Part shown: piece after piece, positions 1 to 6,312 of the stretch | Layout: each line of letters opens with the position of its first letter | Position numbering within the stretch: the stretch's first letter is position 1 | Origin: a virus | Length of the DNA stretch: 27,350 nucleotides | Reading direction: 5' to 3' (one strand) | IMG/VR virus record: IMGVR_UViG_3300022939_000107 | Location: 1-27,350 of that record | The notes under the pieces: generated by a model | What the model was told of the DNA's origin: nothing | Seen by the model: only the letters and a program-made list of their open reading frames with translations | The model's database searches: none | Translations under genes and position numbers: made by a program

Positions 1-450
1 ATTGCAAAGAATCTTGCACCAACAGGTGAGATGGACAACTATGACATAGAAGTGTTTGAACAGATTGCAGAAATATTTGCAGATAAACCACAGTACAAAC
101 ATGTAAAGTTTGTAATACCAGATGAGCCACACCTATCACTAAACGTATGCGGTACAAACATGAGTTTTACTCATGGACATCTTGCAGGTTACAGTGGCAC
201 AGTTGAAAATAAACTTATGAACTGGTGGAAGAACCAAACATTTGGTGGCTTCCATGCAGGATCCAGTGACATTCTTGTCACAGGTCATTATCATCATCAC
301 CGTGAATTACATGACGGACGCACATGGATACAAGTACCTAGCTTAGATGAGAGTACATGGTTTGAACATCAAGCAGGTAAGAAAACCAAACAAGGTGTAA
401 TGACTATGGTTGTTGATAGTAACGGACACAACAACAAAGAGATCGTATGA
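1..450 (+). CDS. Calcineurin-like metallophosphoesterase, C-terminal part (5' end outside window)
   Basis: The frame is open to the left edge of the window, so the ATG at 31 is probably internal and the gene begins upstream. The visible part has the two C-terminal metal-binding signatures of calcineurin-like phosphoesterases: THGH at 169-180 and GHYHHH at 283-300. These histidines would bind the second metal and the phosphate. After them comes a WIQVPSLDES segment and a short C-terminal tail. Many tailed phages carry such an enzyme next to replication and recombination genes; substrates are usually unknown and may be nucleic acid or nucleotide phosphoesters. The N-terminal metal ligands (DxH, GDxxD) lie outside the window, so activity cannot be judged. 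The gene is the last of its operon, because a hairpin-rich non-coding stretch follows directly. Confidence 0.8.
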   Translation: MAKNLAPTGEMDNYDIEVFEQIAEIFADKPQYKHVKFVIPDEPHLSLNVCGTNMSFTHGHLAGYSGTVENKLMNWWKNQTFGGFHAGSSDILVTGHYHHHRELHDGRTWIQVPSLDESTWFEHQAGKKTKQGVMTMVVDSNGHNNKEIV

Positions 451-474
451 GTTATACATGGCAAGGTACATAAA

Positions 475-509
475 AAGCAAGGCGGTCTCACAGGACCGCC
501 TTATTGCTT
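475..509 (+). terminator. Strong hairpin after the phosphoesterase gene, possible terminator
   Basis: GGCGGTC (481-487) pairs perfectly with GACCGCC (494-500) over a 6-nt loop. Outside it, AAGCAA (475-480) can pair with TTGCTT (504-509) around a 3-nt bulge. There is no clean run of T afterwards, so it could be a weak or bidirectional terminator, or an RNA-stabilising 3' structure. Confidence 0.5.
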
Positions 510-516
510 GGGAAGG

Positions 517-540
517 AGATAACACGTTTAGATGTTATCT
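517..540 (+). other. Hairpin overlapping an orphan Shine-Dalgarno-like sequence
   Basis: AGATAACA (517-524) pairs with TGTTATCT (533-540) over an 8-nt loop. The sequence GGAAGGAGATAA at 511-522 is the ribosome-binding motif used by other genes here, but the only following frame (ATG at 532, 43 codons to the stop at 661-663) runs through all the hairpins and is compositionally unlike phage genes. The hairpin would partly hide the GGAG. It may be a relic of a lost gene start or part of a structured RNA. Confidence 0.35.
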
Positions 541-552
541 GATCTCACCACA

Positions 553-569
553 ATACCATGTGGTATAAT
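553..569 (+). promoter_or_regulatory. Extended -10 promoter overlapped by an ATACCA/TGGTAT palindrome
   Basis: TGGTATAAT at 561-569 is a perfect extended -10 element (TGn plus TATAAT). No good -35 box is visible, as expected for an extended -10 promoter. The inverted repeat ATACCA-TG-TGGTAT (553-566) covers it, which is the arrangement of a repressor operator. Transcription would start near 576. The core TGTGGTA recurs several times in the control region at 9.3-9.7 kb. Confidence 0.45.
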
Positions 570-575
570 TAATGT

Positions 576-658
576 CAACACTCATTTCATTGATAAGAGG
601 TTTCCTCCTTTACTCTTATCCTTGACACCAGGTCAATTAACTTCGATCTGGTGTTTTT
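576..658 (+). ncRNA. Candidate short structured RNA or attenuated leader
   Basis: A transcript from the promoter at 561-569 would run about 80 nt before the terminator at 625-658. It would hold one hairpin, GATAAGAG (592-599) paired with CTCTTATC (613-620), followed by the terminator stem. The stretch holds no convincing gene. This is either a small phage RNA or an attenuated leader for the genes that begin at 715. The evidence is promoter, fold and terminator only; no RNA family was recognised. Confidence 0.3.
625..658 (+). terminator. Intrinsic terminator
   Basis: ACACCAGGTC (625-634) pairs with GATCTGGTGT (645-654), ten base pairs with one G-U, over a 10-nt loop. The stem runs straight into a T tract (TTTTT ending at 658). 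This is a textbook Rho-independent terminator on the plus strand. Confidence 0.75.
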
Positions 659-714
659 CGTAAAATTCTTGGATATTATGGTTTTTTATACTACACTTAT
701 AGTGGGAGGTAGTA

Positions 715-951
715 ATGACTGCAATTAATACTACGTTTGATGATAACTTTATGTTGTCTGAACTTGTACAATCAGTTGGTGAAACTGGTAGAGGATTTAT
801 TGTTATACATAAACATAGTCCTAAGTACATAGATAGCACAGGTGAGTTACGTGATTGGTTACACAGACACGGACTATACATTCATCACTTTGAGAATTGG
901 AATAATGTTATCCACTACGTATTTGTACGTTCAGAACGTGGTGGCGACTAA
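715..951 (+). CDS. Hypothetical protein, 78 aa
   Basis: First gene of the operon that runs to about 4.0 kb. GGGAGG at 704-709 gives a strong ribosome binding site five bases before the ATG. The 78-residue product has no motif I recognise. It is mixed in charge, with histidine and aromatic residues concentrated in the C-terminal half (HRHGLYIHHFENW). It looks like a small soluble protein of a strand-helix-strand kind, and no signal or membrane segment is visible. The terminator at 625-658 lies just upstream, so the gene needs its own promoter or read-through; I do not see a convincing promoter between 659 and 703. Confidence 0.7.
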   Translation: MTAINTTFDDNFMLSELVQSVGETGRGFIVIHKHSPKYIDSTGELRDWLHRHGLYIHHFENWNNVIHYVFVRSERGGD

Positions 952-954
952 GCC

Positions 955-1164
955 ATGAATATATTTACAAGTCAAAAGGATTTAAAGAAGTGGGCGATAG
1001 CTATGGCTAACGCATGCGGTGGTCAAGAAGTGTCACAGACTTCTATTAAACTTAACAAACCTAACGCAAAAAAAATAGAAAGTTTAACAAAACAATTTGT
1101 AGAAAACTACAATGAAATGATGATGACAGCAATAGAACTAGCAAGTAAGGAAGAACAAGAATGA
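955..1164 (+). CDS. Hypothetical protein, 69 aa, helical
   Basis: The ATG lies 3 nt after the previous stop, and the end overlaps the next gene by 4 nt (ATGA). The product is short, lysine- and asparagine-rich and probably mostly helical. I recognise no domain. A clear Shine-Dalgarno sequence is missing, so translation is probably coupled to the gene before it. Spacing and overlap support a real operon member rather than a chance frame. Confidence 0.65.
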   Translation: MNIFTSQKDLKKWAIAMANACGGQEVSQTSIKLNKPNAKKIESLTKQFVENYNEMMMTAIELASKEEQE

Positions 1165-1406
1165 GCGCACCTGATCCAATGGATAGAGATGTAAAAGTTA
1201 TGTTTACTGACAACAGTACACGTGATTATATAATGACTGCTAGCAATATAAAAGAAGCAGAAGAAGTGTTTGATTTGATTTTTAATCACATGGAACAAAG
1301 TATTACAGATTTACTAAAACAATATAGTGTTGGTAAAAAAACAAAAGTATGGGTAGAATATCATATAGATAAAGACCAAGACATGATGGAGGAGGAGAAC
1401 GACTAA
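1161..1406 (+). CDS. Hypothetical acidic protein, 81 aa
   Basis: Starts at an ATGA overlap with the preceding gene, with AAGGAAG at 1147-1153 as ribosome binding site, and ends in a TAATG overlap with the next gene. The product is acidic, with a strand-turn-helix look in the first half (VKVMFTDNSTRDYIMTA, then SNIKEAEEVFDLIF) and an acidic tail (EEEND). I recognise no family. Its position directly before the ssDNA/annealing-type gene suggests a DNA-metabolism role, by context only. Confidence 0.65.
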   Translation: MSAPDPMDRDVKVMFTDNSTRDYIMTASNIKEAEEVFDLIFNHMEQSITDLLKQYSVGKKTKVWVEYHIDKDQDMMEEEND

Positions 1407-2164
1407 TGGCATGGCAAGATGAATACGATCAAGTAGAAGATAGATTAAAAAAGTTTTGGAAAGATAATCCTAACGGCAGAATAGAAACTGATATTATTGC
1501 TATATCAGAAGACCACAAGTCTGCTGTTCATAAAGCAGAGATTTATAAAAACATGGAAGACGCAAGACCAGTAGCAACTGGTATAGCGCAAGACCAACAC
1601 GGACCTAAAGGTGCTAACCAAACATCATGGATAGAGAACGGGGAGACGAGCGCAGTTGGTAGAGCATTAGCGAACTGGATTTATCAAGCAAAGAAGCGTC
1701 CATCAGTCACAGAAATGCAGAAGGTGGAGAACTTGTCGGACAGTCAAGTTACCAAGAGTGTAGCTAAAACTGGCAACAGCAATAGCTATACTCCTTCACC
1801 TTCTATTAAAGAAAAAATTAAAGACGTACCTACAGGTCCAGTAGAAGATACTAAATCTGCATTAGAAGAGATTGGTGTAGTGGTTCAAGAAAAAGTTGTA
1901 GTAACTAACGGCACAGTAGAACCTAGATGTCTTAGTTGCCAGAGTGAGTTATGGGACAACAGGGTAGATAAAGCAAGCGGTAAAATAAAAGACACGTATC
2001 CAGATTGGAAGTGTAAGAACAAAGAATGTGACAATGGTAATCCACGTATATATTACATGGATAGTTTTAACGCAGAAAAACAAGCACCAGAAGAATGGTT
2101 TATGCCTTCAATGCCTGAAGCAAAAGCAATAGAGGACATTGGCGAAGACGAACCACCATTCTAA
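1406..2164 (+). CDS. Putative ssDNA-binding or annealing-type protein with zinc ribbon and SSB-like C-terminal tip
   Basis: A strong GGAGGAGG at 1388-1395 precedes the ATG. The first ~95 residues carry the segment WIENGETSAVGRALAN (75-90), reminiscent of the ET-SA-x-GRALA motif in phage ssDNA-annealing or recombination proteins of the Erf/Sak kind; this link is by memory, not search. Residues 110-165 look like a flexible Ser/Lys linker. A zinc ribbon follows (C175, C178, C203, C208). The last residues, DIGEDEPPF, match the acidic-aromatic tip of bacterial SSB proteins, specifically the DEPPF tip of actinobacterial SSBs. In SSB this tip recruits replication and repair enzymes. The protein may therefore coat or anneal ssDNA and recruit host enzymes. 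The resolvase-like nuclease in the same operon fits recombination. Confidence 0.55.
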   Translation: MAWQDEYDQVEDRLKKFWKDNPNGRIETDIIAISEDHKSAVHKAEIYKNMEDARPVATGIAQDQHGPKGANQTSWIENGETSAVGRALANWIYQAKKRPSVTEMQKVENLSDSQVTKSVAKTGNSNSYTPSPSIKEKIKDVPTGPVEDTKSALEEIGVVVQEKVVVTNGTVEPRCLSCQSELWDNRVDKASGKIKDTYPDWKCKNKECDNGNPRIYYMDSFNAEKQAPEEWFMPSMPEAKAIEDIGEDEPPF

Positions 2165-2298
2165 TGATACATATAAAAATAATACTTGATACTGGTGGTG
2201 TGTTTCAAGACGTAGAGATCGTAGAAAAACCTACACATATTGATTTACAAGTGACAGAAGAGATCAGGGAGGACGAGAACTGGTATGACGAAGATTAA
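2164..2298 (+). CDS. Hypothetical acidic microprotein, 44 aa
   Basis: Starts in a TAATG overlap with the previous stop and ends overlapping the next small gene by 14 nt. The product begins with a beta-rich stretch (MIHIKIILDTGGVFQDVEIV) and ends very acidic. No motif recognised. Translation is probably coupled to the gene upstream. Tight overlaps on both sides and a phage-like composition support it, but it is too short for certainty. Confidence 0.5.
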   Translation: MIHIKIILDTGGVFQDVEIVEKPTHIDLQVTEEIREDENWYDED

Positions 2299-2431
2299 AA
2301 AAAATGATCCGATAAATCCGTTTGATGGACCTGGTGTTAAGGTTGGATCAGAAGAGTTTAAGAACATGGTTATGGGTGTAATGATTAATAAACATTTAGA
2401 TCCAGATGAAGATTTTAATTTGAGTAAGTGA
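2285..2431 (+). CDS. Hypothetical microprotein, 48 aa
   Basis: GGGAGG at 2268-2273 sits 11 nt before the ATG. The stop overlaps the GTG of the SET-domain gene (GTGA at 2428-2431). The product is lysine- and aspartate-rich; residues 23-42 look helical. No family recognised. Position and overlaps support a real gene. Confidence 0.55.
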   Translation: MTKIKKNDPINPFDGPGVKVGSEEFKNMVMGVMINKHLDPDEDFNLSK

Positions 2432-2766
2432 CTTACAAGCCACTACCAGAGTATCTTACAATACAACCTAGCAAGATAGATGGCTTAGGTTTGTTTACAT
2501 TAGTAGATATAGATAAAGGTGTAAACTTAGGAATGTCACATATCATAGACACACCTACGTTAGATACAATACGCACACCGTTAGGTGGTTTTGTAAATCA
2601 TAGTGACACACCTAACTTAAAAAAAATATTGGATCATAGAAAATATTATTTATATACGATCGTTGACATACCTATGGGCAGTGAATTAACATTAAAATAC
2701 GAATGGTATGAAGTAGAAGGAGATGACTATGAGTATGAGAGACGAGATCCTACAGCTATTAGATGA
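2428..2766 (+). CDS. Small SET-domain protein, putative lysine methyltransferase
   Basis: Begins with GTG in a 4-nt overlap with the preceding stop. The 112-residue product reads as a minimal SET domain. KIDGLGLFT (16-24) matches the N-terminal SET motif (G-x-GLF/A). GGFVNHSDTPN (53-63) matches the NHSxxPN motif that lines the S-adenosylmethionine pocket and forms the knot. MGSELTLKYEWYE (83-95) matches GEELTxxYxW, whose tyrosine acts in catalysis. SET proteins transfer a methyl group from S-adenosylmethionine to protein lysines. The length is close to the viral SET of chlorella virus PBCV-1. A post-SET cysteine cluster is absent. The target is unknown: a host or phage DNA-binding protein is a guess. 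A non-catalytic SET-like role cannot be excluded. Confidence 0.75.
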   Translation: MTYKPLPEYLTIQPSKIDGLGLFTLVDIDKGVNLGMSHIIDTPTLDTIRTPLGGFVNHSDTPNLKKILDHRKYYLYTIVDIPMGSELTLKYEWYEVEGDDYEYERRDPTAIR

Positions 2767-2986
2767 TAAGAAGTGGCATTGTGCTACAGAGCTTATAGAG
2801 TTCGGTTGGTCTGCACGAAATAGAATATCAGAGATACGACAAGATCACGGACAAGATTATATACTAGGTGAAAAATGTACTATGCACACACACAGAGGTA
2901 GTGTCAGCATGTATAGATTGAATGATCAGGATAAAAAACAAGAGTTATTAAATAGACTTGACGATCAAATTCAGCTACAGTTGTAG
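2729..2986 (+). CDS. Winged-helix DNA-binding protein, 85 aa
   Basis: AAGGAG at 2717-2722 places the best start at ATG 2729, six bases away; ATGs at 2723 and 2735 are in frame, but 2723 touches the ribosome binding site. The gene overlaps the SET gene by 38 nt. Residues 2-65 read as a winged helix: helix 1 RDEILQLL, helix 2 CATELIEF, recognition helix SARNRISEIRQDHG, then a beta wing (YILGEKCTMHTHRGSVSMYRL). A helical tail follows. Small proteins of this shape in phages are usually transcription regulators or replication accessory proteins. No autoregulatory site is visible because the gene is inside an operon. Confidence 0.6.
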   Translation: MSMRDEILQLLDDKKWHCATELIEFGWSARNRISEIRQDHGQDYILGEKCTMHTHRGSVSMYRLNDQDKKQELLNRLDDQIQLQL

Positions 2987-2987
2987 T

Positions 2988-3425
2988 ATGAAAGACATAT
3001 TAAAAACCAAAGGCGGTATAGCTTCTTGGGATTTAATGGATACATGTGATGGTTTTCTTGAAGCAATAACATATTGTGAAGAGATAGAAGAGAGTGATCG
3101 AGTAGGATTTTTTCCTAACGATACTGTCGAAGACAATAGTTTGTATCAACAATTATATAAACTAGAACCACACTTTCCAACAAAAGATTGCCCACACTAT
3201 GGCGGAGTTAAAGTCGAAATAGTTACGGCAAAAGGCGTTGGGTATCTTAGTGTCTTACTAGACATGAACGATTTGTTTTCTTATCAGTATGTTCAACGGG
3301 GTGTGCAATTAGACTATGGTAGATTTTATCGTGCTGACATGCACGAATACTTAACTTCATTATCTAAGGTACTAAATTCACCGAAAGCATTAAAGGAGAG
3401 AAAACTATTTAAGAAAGAAGAATAG
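2988..3425 (+). CDS. Hypothetical protein, 145 aa
   Basis: I take ATG 2988, one base after the previous stop (2984-2986), rather than a TTG at 2958 inside the previous gene. No strong Shine-Dalgarno is seen, so coupled translation is likely. The product is soluble, with an acidic N-terminal third, a central beta-rich stretch (GGVKVEIVTAKGVGYLSVLLD) and a lysine-rich C-terminus. I recognise no family. The stop overlaps the GTG of the nuclease gene. By position it belongs to the DNA-metabolism operon. Confidence 0.65.
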   Translation: MKDILKTKGGIASWDLMDTCDGFLEAITYCEEIEESDRVGFFPNDTVEDNSLYQQLYKLEPHFPTKDCPHYGGVKVEIVTAKGVGYLSVLLDMNDLFSYQYVQRGVQLDYGRFYRADMHEYLTSLSKVLNSPKALKERKLFKKEE

Positions 3426-3802
3426 TGAGTAAACAAAAACAACAGGGAACTAAACTCGAAACCTTCGTAGCAAAGATGTTAGACGGTGAGAGAATTGCGG
3501 AAGGTGGTATGAACGATAAAGGTGATGTTAAATTTACATGGAACGGTAATGATTTTTTTGTAGAGTGTAAAGCTAGACAAAGTCTCAACGTTACACGTGA
3601 GTTAGCTAAGGCAATCAAGAAGTCAAAGTCGAACTTTACAGCGTTAGTTTGGAAGCGGTTAGTTAAAACATCTGGACAACGCAGACAACCAGACGGAGTG
3701 CCGATTATTGTATGCTTAACACTTGATACTTTTATAGAAATAGTTGAAACTAAAATCGGAAATTCATTCTTTGATGATCCATTCTGGAAACAATTACCAT
3801 GA
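3425..3802 (+). CDS. PD-(D/E)XK nuclease, putative Holliday-junction-resolvase-like
   Basis: GTG start at 3425 in a 1-nt overlap with the preceding TAG. The 125-residue product has the layout of a small PD-(D/E)XK nuclease: an N-terminal helix with E12 (KLETFVAKML), then GD34 (NDKGDVKF), then the FFVECK49 strand giving the E-x-K catalytic pair. A basic segment follows (RELAKAIKKSKS). Size and motif spacing fit archaeal Hjc-like and phage resolvases, which cut branched DNA before packaging. A restriction-type or VRR-like nuclease is the main alternative. The annealing-type protein in the same operon supports a recombination role. Confidence 0.65.
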   Translation: MSKQKQQGTKLETFVAKMLDGERIAEGGMNDKGDVKFTWNGNDFFVECKARQSLNVTRELAKAIKKSKSNFTALVWKRLVKTSGQRRQPDGVPIIVCLTLDTFIEIVETKIGNSFFDDPFWKQLP

Positions 3803-4011
3803 CAGATATAGATACAGTTGGACGGCAAGTAGCACTTAATCTAGCTAGTCTCATGGCTAAAGTTGAGTATGAATTTAACAGACATGAGCCATGTTTAGTA
3901 TGCAAAGAAAAATACATGCACCACATTGACGGACTACCGTGTGAGCGTGATGACGCACGTAAAGAAATAGTTAGACACAACCGTTGGAAAAAAAATATTT
4001 TAAAAGATTGA
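3799..4011 (+). CDS. Small protein with Cys/His cluster, 70 aa
   Basis: Starts in an ATGA overlap with the nuclease gene. The central part contains CLVCKEKYMHHIDGLPC, with C32, C35, two histidines and C48: a probable small zinc-binding site. The C-terminus is basic (RHNRWKKNILKD). This could be a nucleic-acid-binding accessory protein. It is the last gene before the promoter at 4008, whose -35 box overlaps its stop codon. Confidence 0.6.
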   Translation: MTDIDTVGRQVALNLASLMAKVEYEFNRHEPCLVCKEKYMHHIDGLPCERDDARKEIVRHNRWKKNILKD

Positions 4012-4036
4012 CATAAAATAAAACTTCGATTATAAA
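4008..4036 (+). promoter_or_regulatory. Sigma-70-like promoter for the endonuclease/clamp operon
   Basis: TTGACA (4008-4013), a 17-nt spacer, then TATAAA (4031-4036). This is the best promoter match in the window. It overlaps the end of the preceding gene. The start would be near 4043, about 210 nt before the first ATG, so the transcript has a long leader. Confidence 0.65.
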
Positions 4037-4041
4037 TTAAT

Positions 4042-4252
4042 TAACACATAATAATGGTTGGTGGTTCATTACCACCTAGACACGAAACAACTATATGCAG
4101 ACCACGTTAATTATGTGTTACAAGTGTAAGCTAACTATTGCGGGTAGCGGTTTGAAATTTAAGAATATAATACATAACCGCCACTACATAAAGTAGGAGT
4201 GTATCCAATTCTTAATAGTTAGCAAGCACTACATCTTTGTGGAAGGAGATAC
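4042..4252 (+). ncRNA. Long structured 5' leader (candidate regulatory RNA)
   Basis: This 211-nt stretch has no gene and lies between the promoter and the ATG at 4253. It folds into nested stems: TAACACATAA (4042-4051) with TTATGTGTTA (4111-4120), enclosing GGTGGT (4060-4065) with ACCACC (4071-4076). A second domain has GCTAACTATT (4130-4139) with AATAGTTAGC (4214-4223), enclosing GCGGTT (4147-4152) with AACCGC (4176-4181). Ten-base-pair long-range stems are not expected by chance in a short spacer. It might be a riboswitch-like leader, a ribosome-binding control element, or the remains of a self-splicing intron, since an endonuclease gene follows. No known family was recognised. Confidence 0.45.
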
Positions 4253-4852
4253 ATGAATTTACGTTGTGAAAATCACAAGTGTTACAACATTCTTAATATA
4301 CATAAGTTTAGGAAACATGGTAGAACATTACGTTATTGTAGTAACAAGTGTAACCAAAGATACTTCAAAAAAAGAACGCACCAAAAAACTACACGTCATA
4401 TTGGAGATACCGTGCGTTGTGGTTTTTGTAACTCTAAATTTATTTTAAGAGCAAGTAAGAGTAAATATTGCAGTCGTCAATGTTATTTGGATAGCATGTA
4501 TAAAACACGTAGAACGAAACTCAAAACAAAACACAAAAACAAAACACAAGAATTTTACTTTGCAGAGAACGATTACTTTTATAAGTTTGGTAGAACGTCA
4601 AGAGAGTTAGGTAGATTTCAAGAACACAGTAGAGTTAAATTAAATATTTTATATACAATTACAGATAGTTTTTACAATGTTGTTAATTATGAACGGCTAA
4701 TAAAAAATTTTGTAGTCGAACATAATTTAAAGCATGATCCGTTGTTTGTTTTTGACGGACATACTGAAACAATATGTAAAAGTAAATTAGATAAGCCAGA
4801 AGCTAAATGGCTTATTGATACATTAAAAAATAAGAAGGAGATAACTAAATGA
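4253..4852 (+). CDS. GIY-YIG-like endonuclease with two zinc fingers, putative homing endonuclease
   Basis: GGAAGGAG at 4241-4248 gives a clear start. The N-terminus holds two zinc modules: C5, C10, C29, C33 and C56, C59, C73, C77, both with the YCSxxC pattern. A lysine-rich linker (83-99) follows. Residues 100-175 resemble the GIY-YIG/T5orf172 fold: FYFAENDYFYKFGRTSR (101-117) for the YIG strand and arginine, E147 in NYERLI as the candidate metal-binding glutamate, and GHTETI (169-174). Such enzymes nick or cut DNA; free-standing ones in phages are often homing endonucleases. The classical GIY tripeptide is not conserved, so a T5orf172-type protein is the alternative. The gene is first behind a long structured leader, as seen for mobile endonuclease genes. 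The ATGA junction to the next gene shows it is now part of an operon. Confidence 0.6.
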   Translation: MNLRCENHKCYNILNIHKFRKHGRTLRYCSNKCNQRYFKKRTHQKTTRHIGDTVRCGFCNSKFILRASKSKYCSRQCYLDSMYKTRRTKLKTKHKNKTQEFYFAENDYFYKFGRTSRELGRFQEHSRVKLNILYTITDSFYNVVNYERLIKNFVVEHNLKHDPLFVFDGHTETICKSKLDKPEAKWLIDTLKNKKEITK

Positions 4853-5679
4853 AAATAGAAATAAAAATGGATTACAATGACGTAAAAGTTTTACGTGAGT
4901 TAGCAACCATAGGAATAGTAAAGAAAACAGATAGCCACACAAGAGATGAGTTTGCAATGGCGTTTAAATGGGATATGACAAGACAAATATTCTGGATAGA
5001 AGTTACTAACTCATACGTGTTAAACATTGTAGAGTTTGGTAAGAATTACTATCCAAAGTTTATTGTTGATGACGCAGTAAGAGATGATGAGAATATTTAT
5101 TGCGTAGCAGTAAGCCCGAAGCACTTACTACACACAACAAGACAGATACTAAAGCATAAGAAAACTACAGTAGATGATACATGTAAGTTAATTCTGGAGA
5201 GTGCAGAAGTAAATGTAGTGAGAGAGTTAGAGAATACTGAATACAAAACTATGGATAATTTATATTTTGATTTTGAGTTTAGTGATGATGAATACTTAAA
5301 CTTATTTAAGTTACCGCCACGAACACAACGTCAAGACGTTCGCATGATAGAAGCTATTGACAATGTCATGGATACTTTTATTAAAGACTTAGCTGATAGA
5401 TGTAAGTTGAGTGGAACAGAGTATCTTAATATGACACCAGACGTTTTTGGTATTAACACAGATATATTGACACAAGCTACAAAGATAATGAACATCAATA
5501 ACGATAAAGGAAATACCAGTATGCGTTATGTAAAGAATTGTTTTTATTTATGGAAGCATTCTAGTGCTGATGATAACGTAAAAAACAAAGAAGCTATTGT
5601 CATGCAACGTGTTCAGAACAGTGATGATGAGAAAACTTTAGATAAGTATAGAACTAAAGCCGAAGCAGTTTTAAGTTAG
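4849..5679 (+). CDS. Putative divergent sliding clamp (DnaN-like), 276 aa
   Basis: ATGA overlap with the endonuclease gene and AAGGAG at 4833-4838. I see a pattern that recalls the bacterial beta clamp: an N-terminal strand-helix (MKIEIKMDYNDVKVLRELA), FWIEVTNSYVLNIVEF (51-66) where clamps have a TDSYRL strand, and a C-terminal part with GINTDILTQATKIMN like the fN-x2-yL helix of clamp domain III and KEAIVMQRV (about 245-253) like the VVMPMRL end. If correct it would hold the phage polymerase on DNA. At 276 residues it is shorter than a three-domain clamp, and a 23-residue lysine-rich tail follows. The match is weak, and an unrelated fold is possible. Confidence 0.35.
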   Translation: MKIEIKMDYNDVKVLRELATIGIVKKTDSHTRDEFAMAFKWDMTRQIFWIEVTNSYVLNIVEFGKNYYPKFIVDDAVRDDENIYCVAVSPKHLLHTTRQILKHKKTTVDDTCKLILESAEVNVVRELENTEYKTMDNLYFDFEFSDDEYLNLFKLPPRTQRQDVRMIEAIDNVMDTFIKDLADRCKLSGTEYLNMTPDVFGINTDILTQATKIMNINNDKGNTSMRYVKNCFYLWKHSSADDNVKNKEAIVMQRVQNSDDEKTLDKYRTKAEAVLS

Positions 5680-5682
5680 ATC

Positions 5683-5967
5683 ATGAAGGTAAAAGAATTA
5701 AAAGATATTATTGCATATTTAGAGACAACAGATGAATTGCAACAAGATATAAAAAGTATAGTTGAACGCGCACTGGCTAATGGTTGGACGCAAGATACTA
5801 TATTTAAAATAAAAATGCCTAACGGATTAACGCCTTATCAAGAATGGAAAGATAAGTATTCTAATTACACAAATTTAATTATGAATTTGCGTAAGTATCA
5901 AAAAAATAAATATGAAGGTATGTATTACATGAGTAAGCACAGTATCTTTGCATGGAGAAAAAAATAA
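5683..5967 (+). CDS. Hypothetical basic protein, 94 aa
   Basis: Starts 3 nt after the previous stop; no strong ribosome binding site. The product is helical and lysine/tyrosine-rich (EWKDKYSNYTNLIMNLRKYQKNKY), ending WRKK. A segment RALANGWTQDTIFKIK could be a short helix-turn-helix, but this is not convincing. No family recognised. It ends in a TAATG overlap with a zinc-ribbon microprotein. Confidence 0.6.
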   Translation: MKVKELKDIIAYLETTDELQQDIKSIVERALANGWTQDTIFKIKMPNGLTPYQEWKDKYSNYTNLIMNLRKYQKNKYEGMYYMSKHSIFAWRKK

Positions 5968-6116
5968 TGGACGATACATTAACAGAATGTTATAAGTGCG
6001 GGAAGCATGCTAAATACAATGACGAAACTGATATGTGGTTTTGTATGAATTGTGGTAAAGACTTAGAGCAACAACACGTTGTTGAGTTTTGTAAGCCATG
6101 TTGTAGCGGACATTGA
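5967..6116 (+). CDS. Zinc-ribbon microprotein, 49 aa
   Basis: Starts in a TAATG overlap. Eight cysteines or histidines in 49 residues: C8-x2-C11 and C26-x2-C29 make a classical zinc ribbon (CYKCGKHAKY ... FCMNCGKDL), followed by a C-terminal FCKPCCSGH with further ligands (C42, C45, C46, H49). Zinc ribbons of this size bind nucleic acid or partner proteins such as RNA polymerase. Cysteine spacing and overlap make a chance frame unlikely. Function unknown. Confidence 0.6.
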   Translation: MDDTLTECYKCGKHAKYNDETDMWFCMNCGKDLEQQHVVEFCKPCCSGH

Positions 6117-6117
6117 T

Positions 6118-6312
6118 ATGGACTTATTAACGGGGATAACAGTATATTGTTTTGGTATTGGAACTGGATACATGTTTAGTGAATACAAAAACAGAAGCAT
6201 AGACGAACATAAGTTTAGTGCTTTACAATTAGAAAAAGAACATATAAAATCACAATTAGATATAGTTATGGATATTAACTATAACTTACGGAAGGAGAAG
6301 CGTGAAAAATAA
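6118..6312 (+). CDS. Small membrane protein with coiled coil, 64 aa
   Basis: ATG 6118 follows the previous stop by one base; an upstream TTG at 6079 in the same frame would overlap the zinc-ribbon gene and is rejected. Residues 3-20 (LLTGITVYCFGIGTGYMF) form one membrane segment. Residues 30-64 are charged and heptad-like (a coiled coil). Type and size recall phage accessory membrane proteins; a second protein of this layout is at 8832. Its position in an early operon away from lysis genes argues against a spanin. Confidence 0.6.
   Translation: MDLLTGITVYCFGIGTGYMFSEYKNRSIDEHKFSALQLEKEHIKSQLDIVMDINYNLRKEKREK

Noticed and set aside
532-663. 43-codon frame starting ATG 532 behind GGAAGGAG
   Set aside because: It runs through two hairpins and the terminator, the ribosome binding site is 13 nt away, and its Leu/Pro/Ser/Thr-rich composition is unlike the Lys/Glu-rich phage proteins.
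4266-4448. 60-codon frame overlapping the endonuclease
   Set aside because: Shadow of the zinc-finger region in another frame, with Val/Thr/Ile repeats and no start signal.
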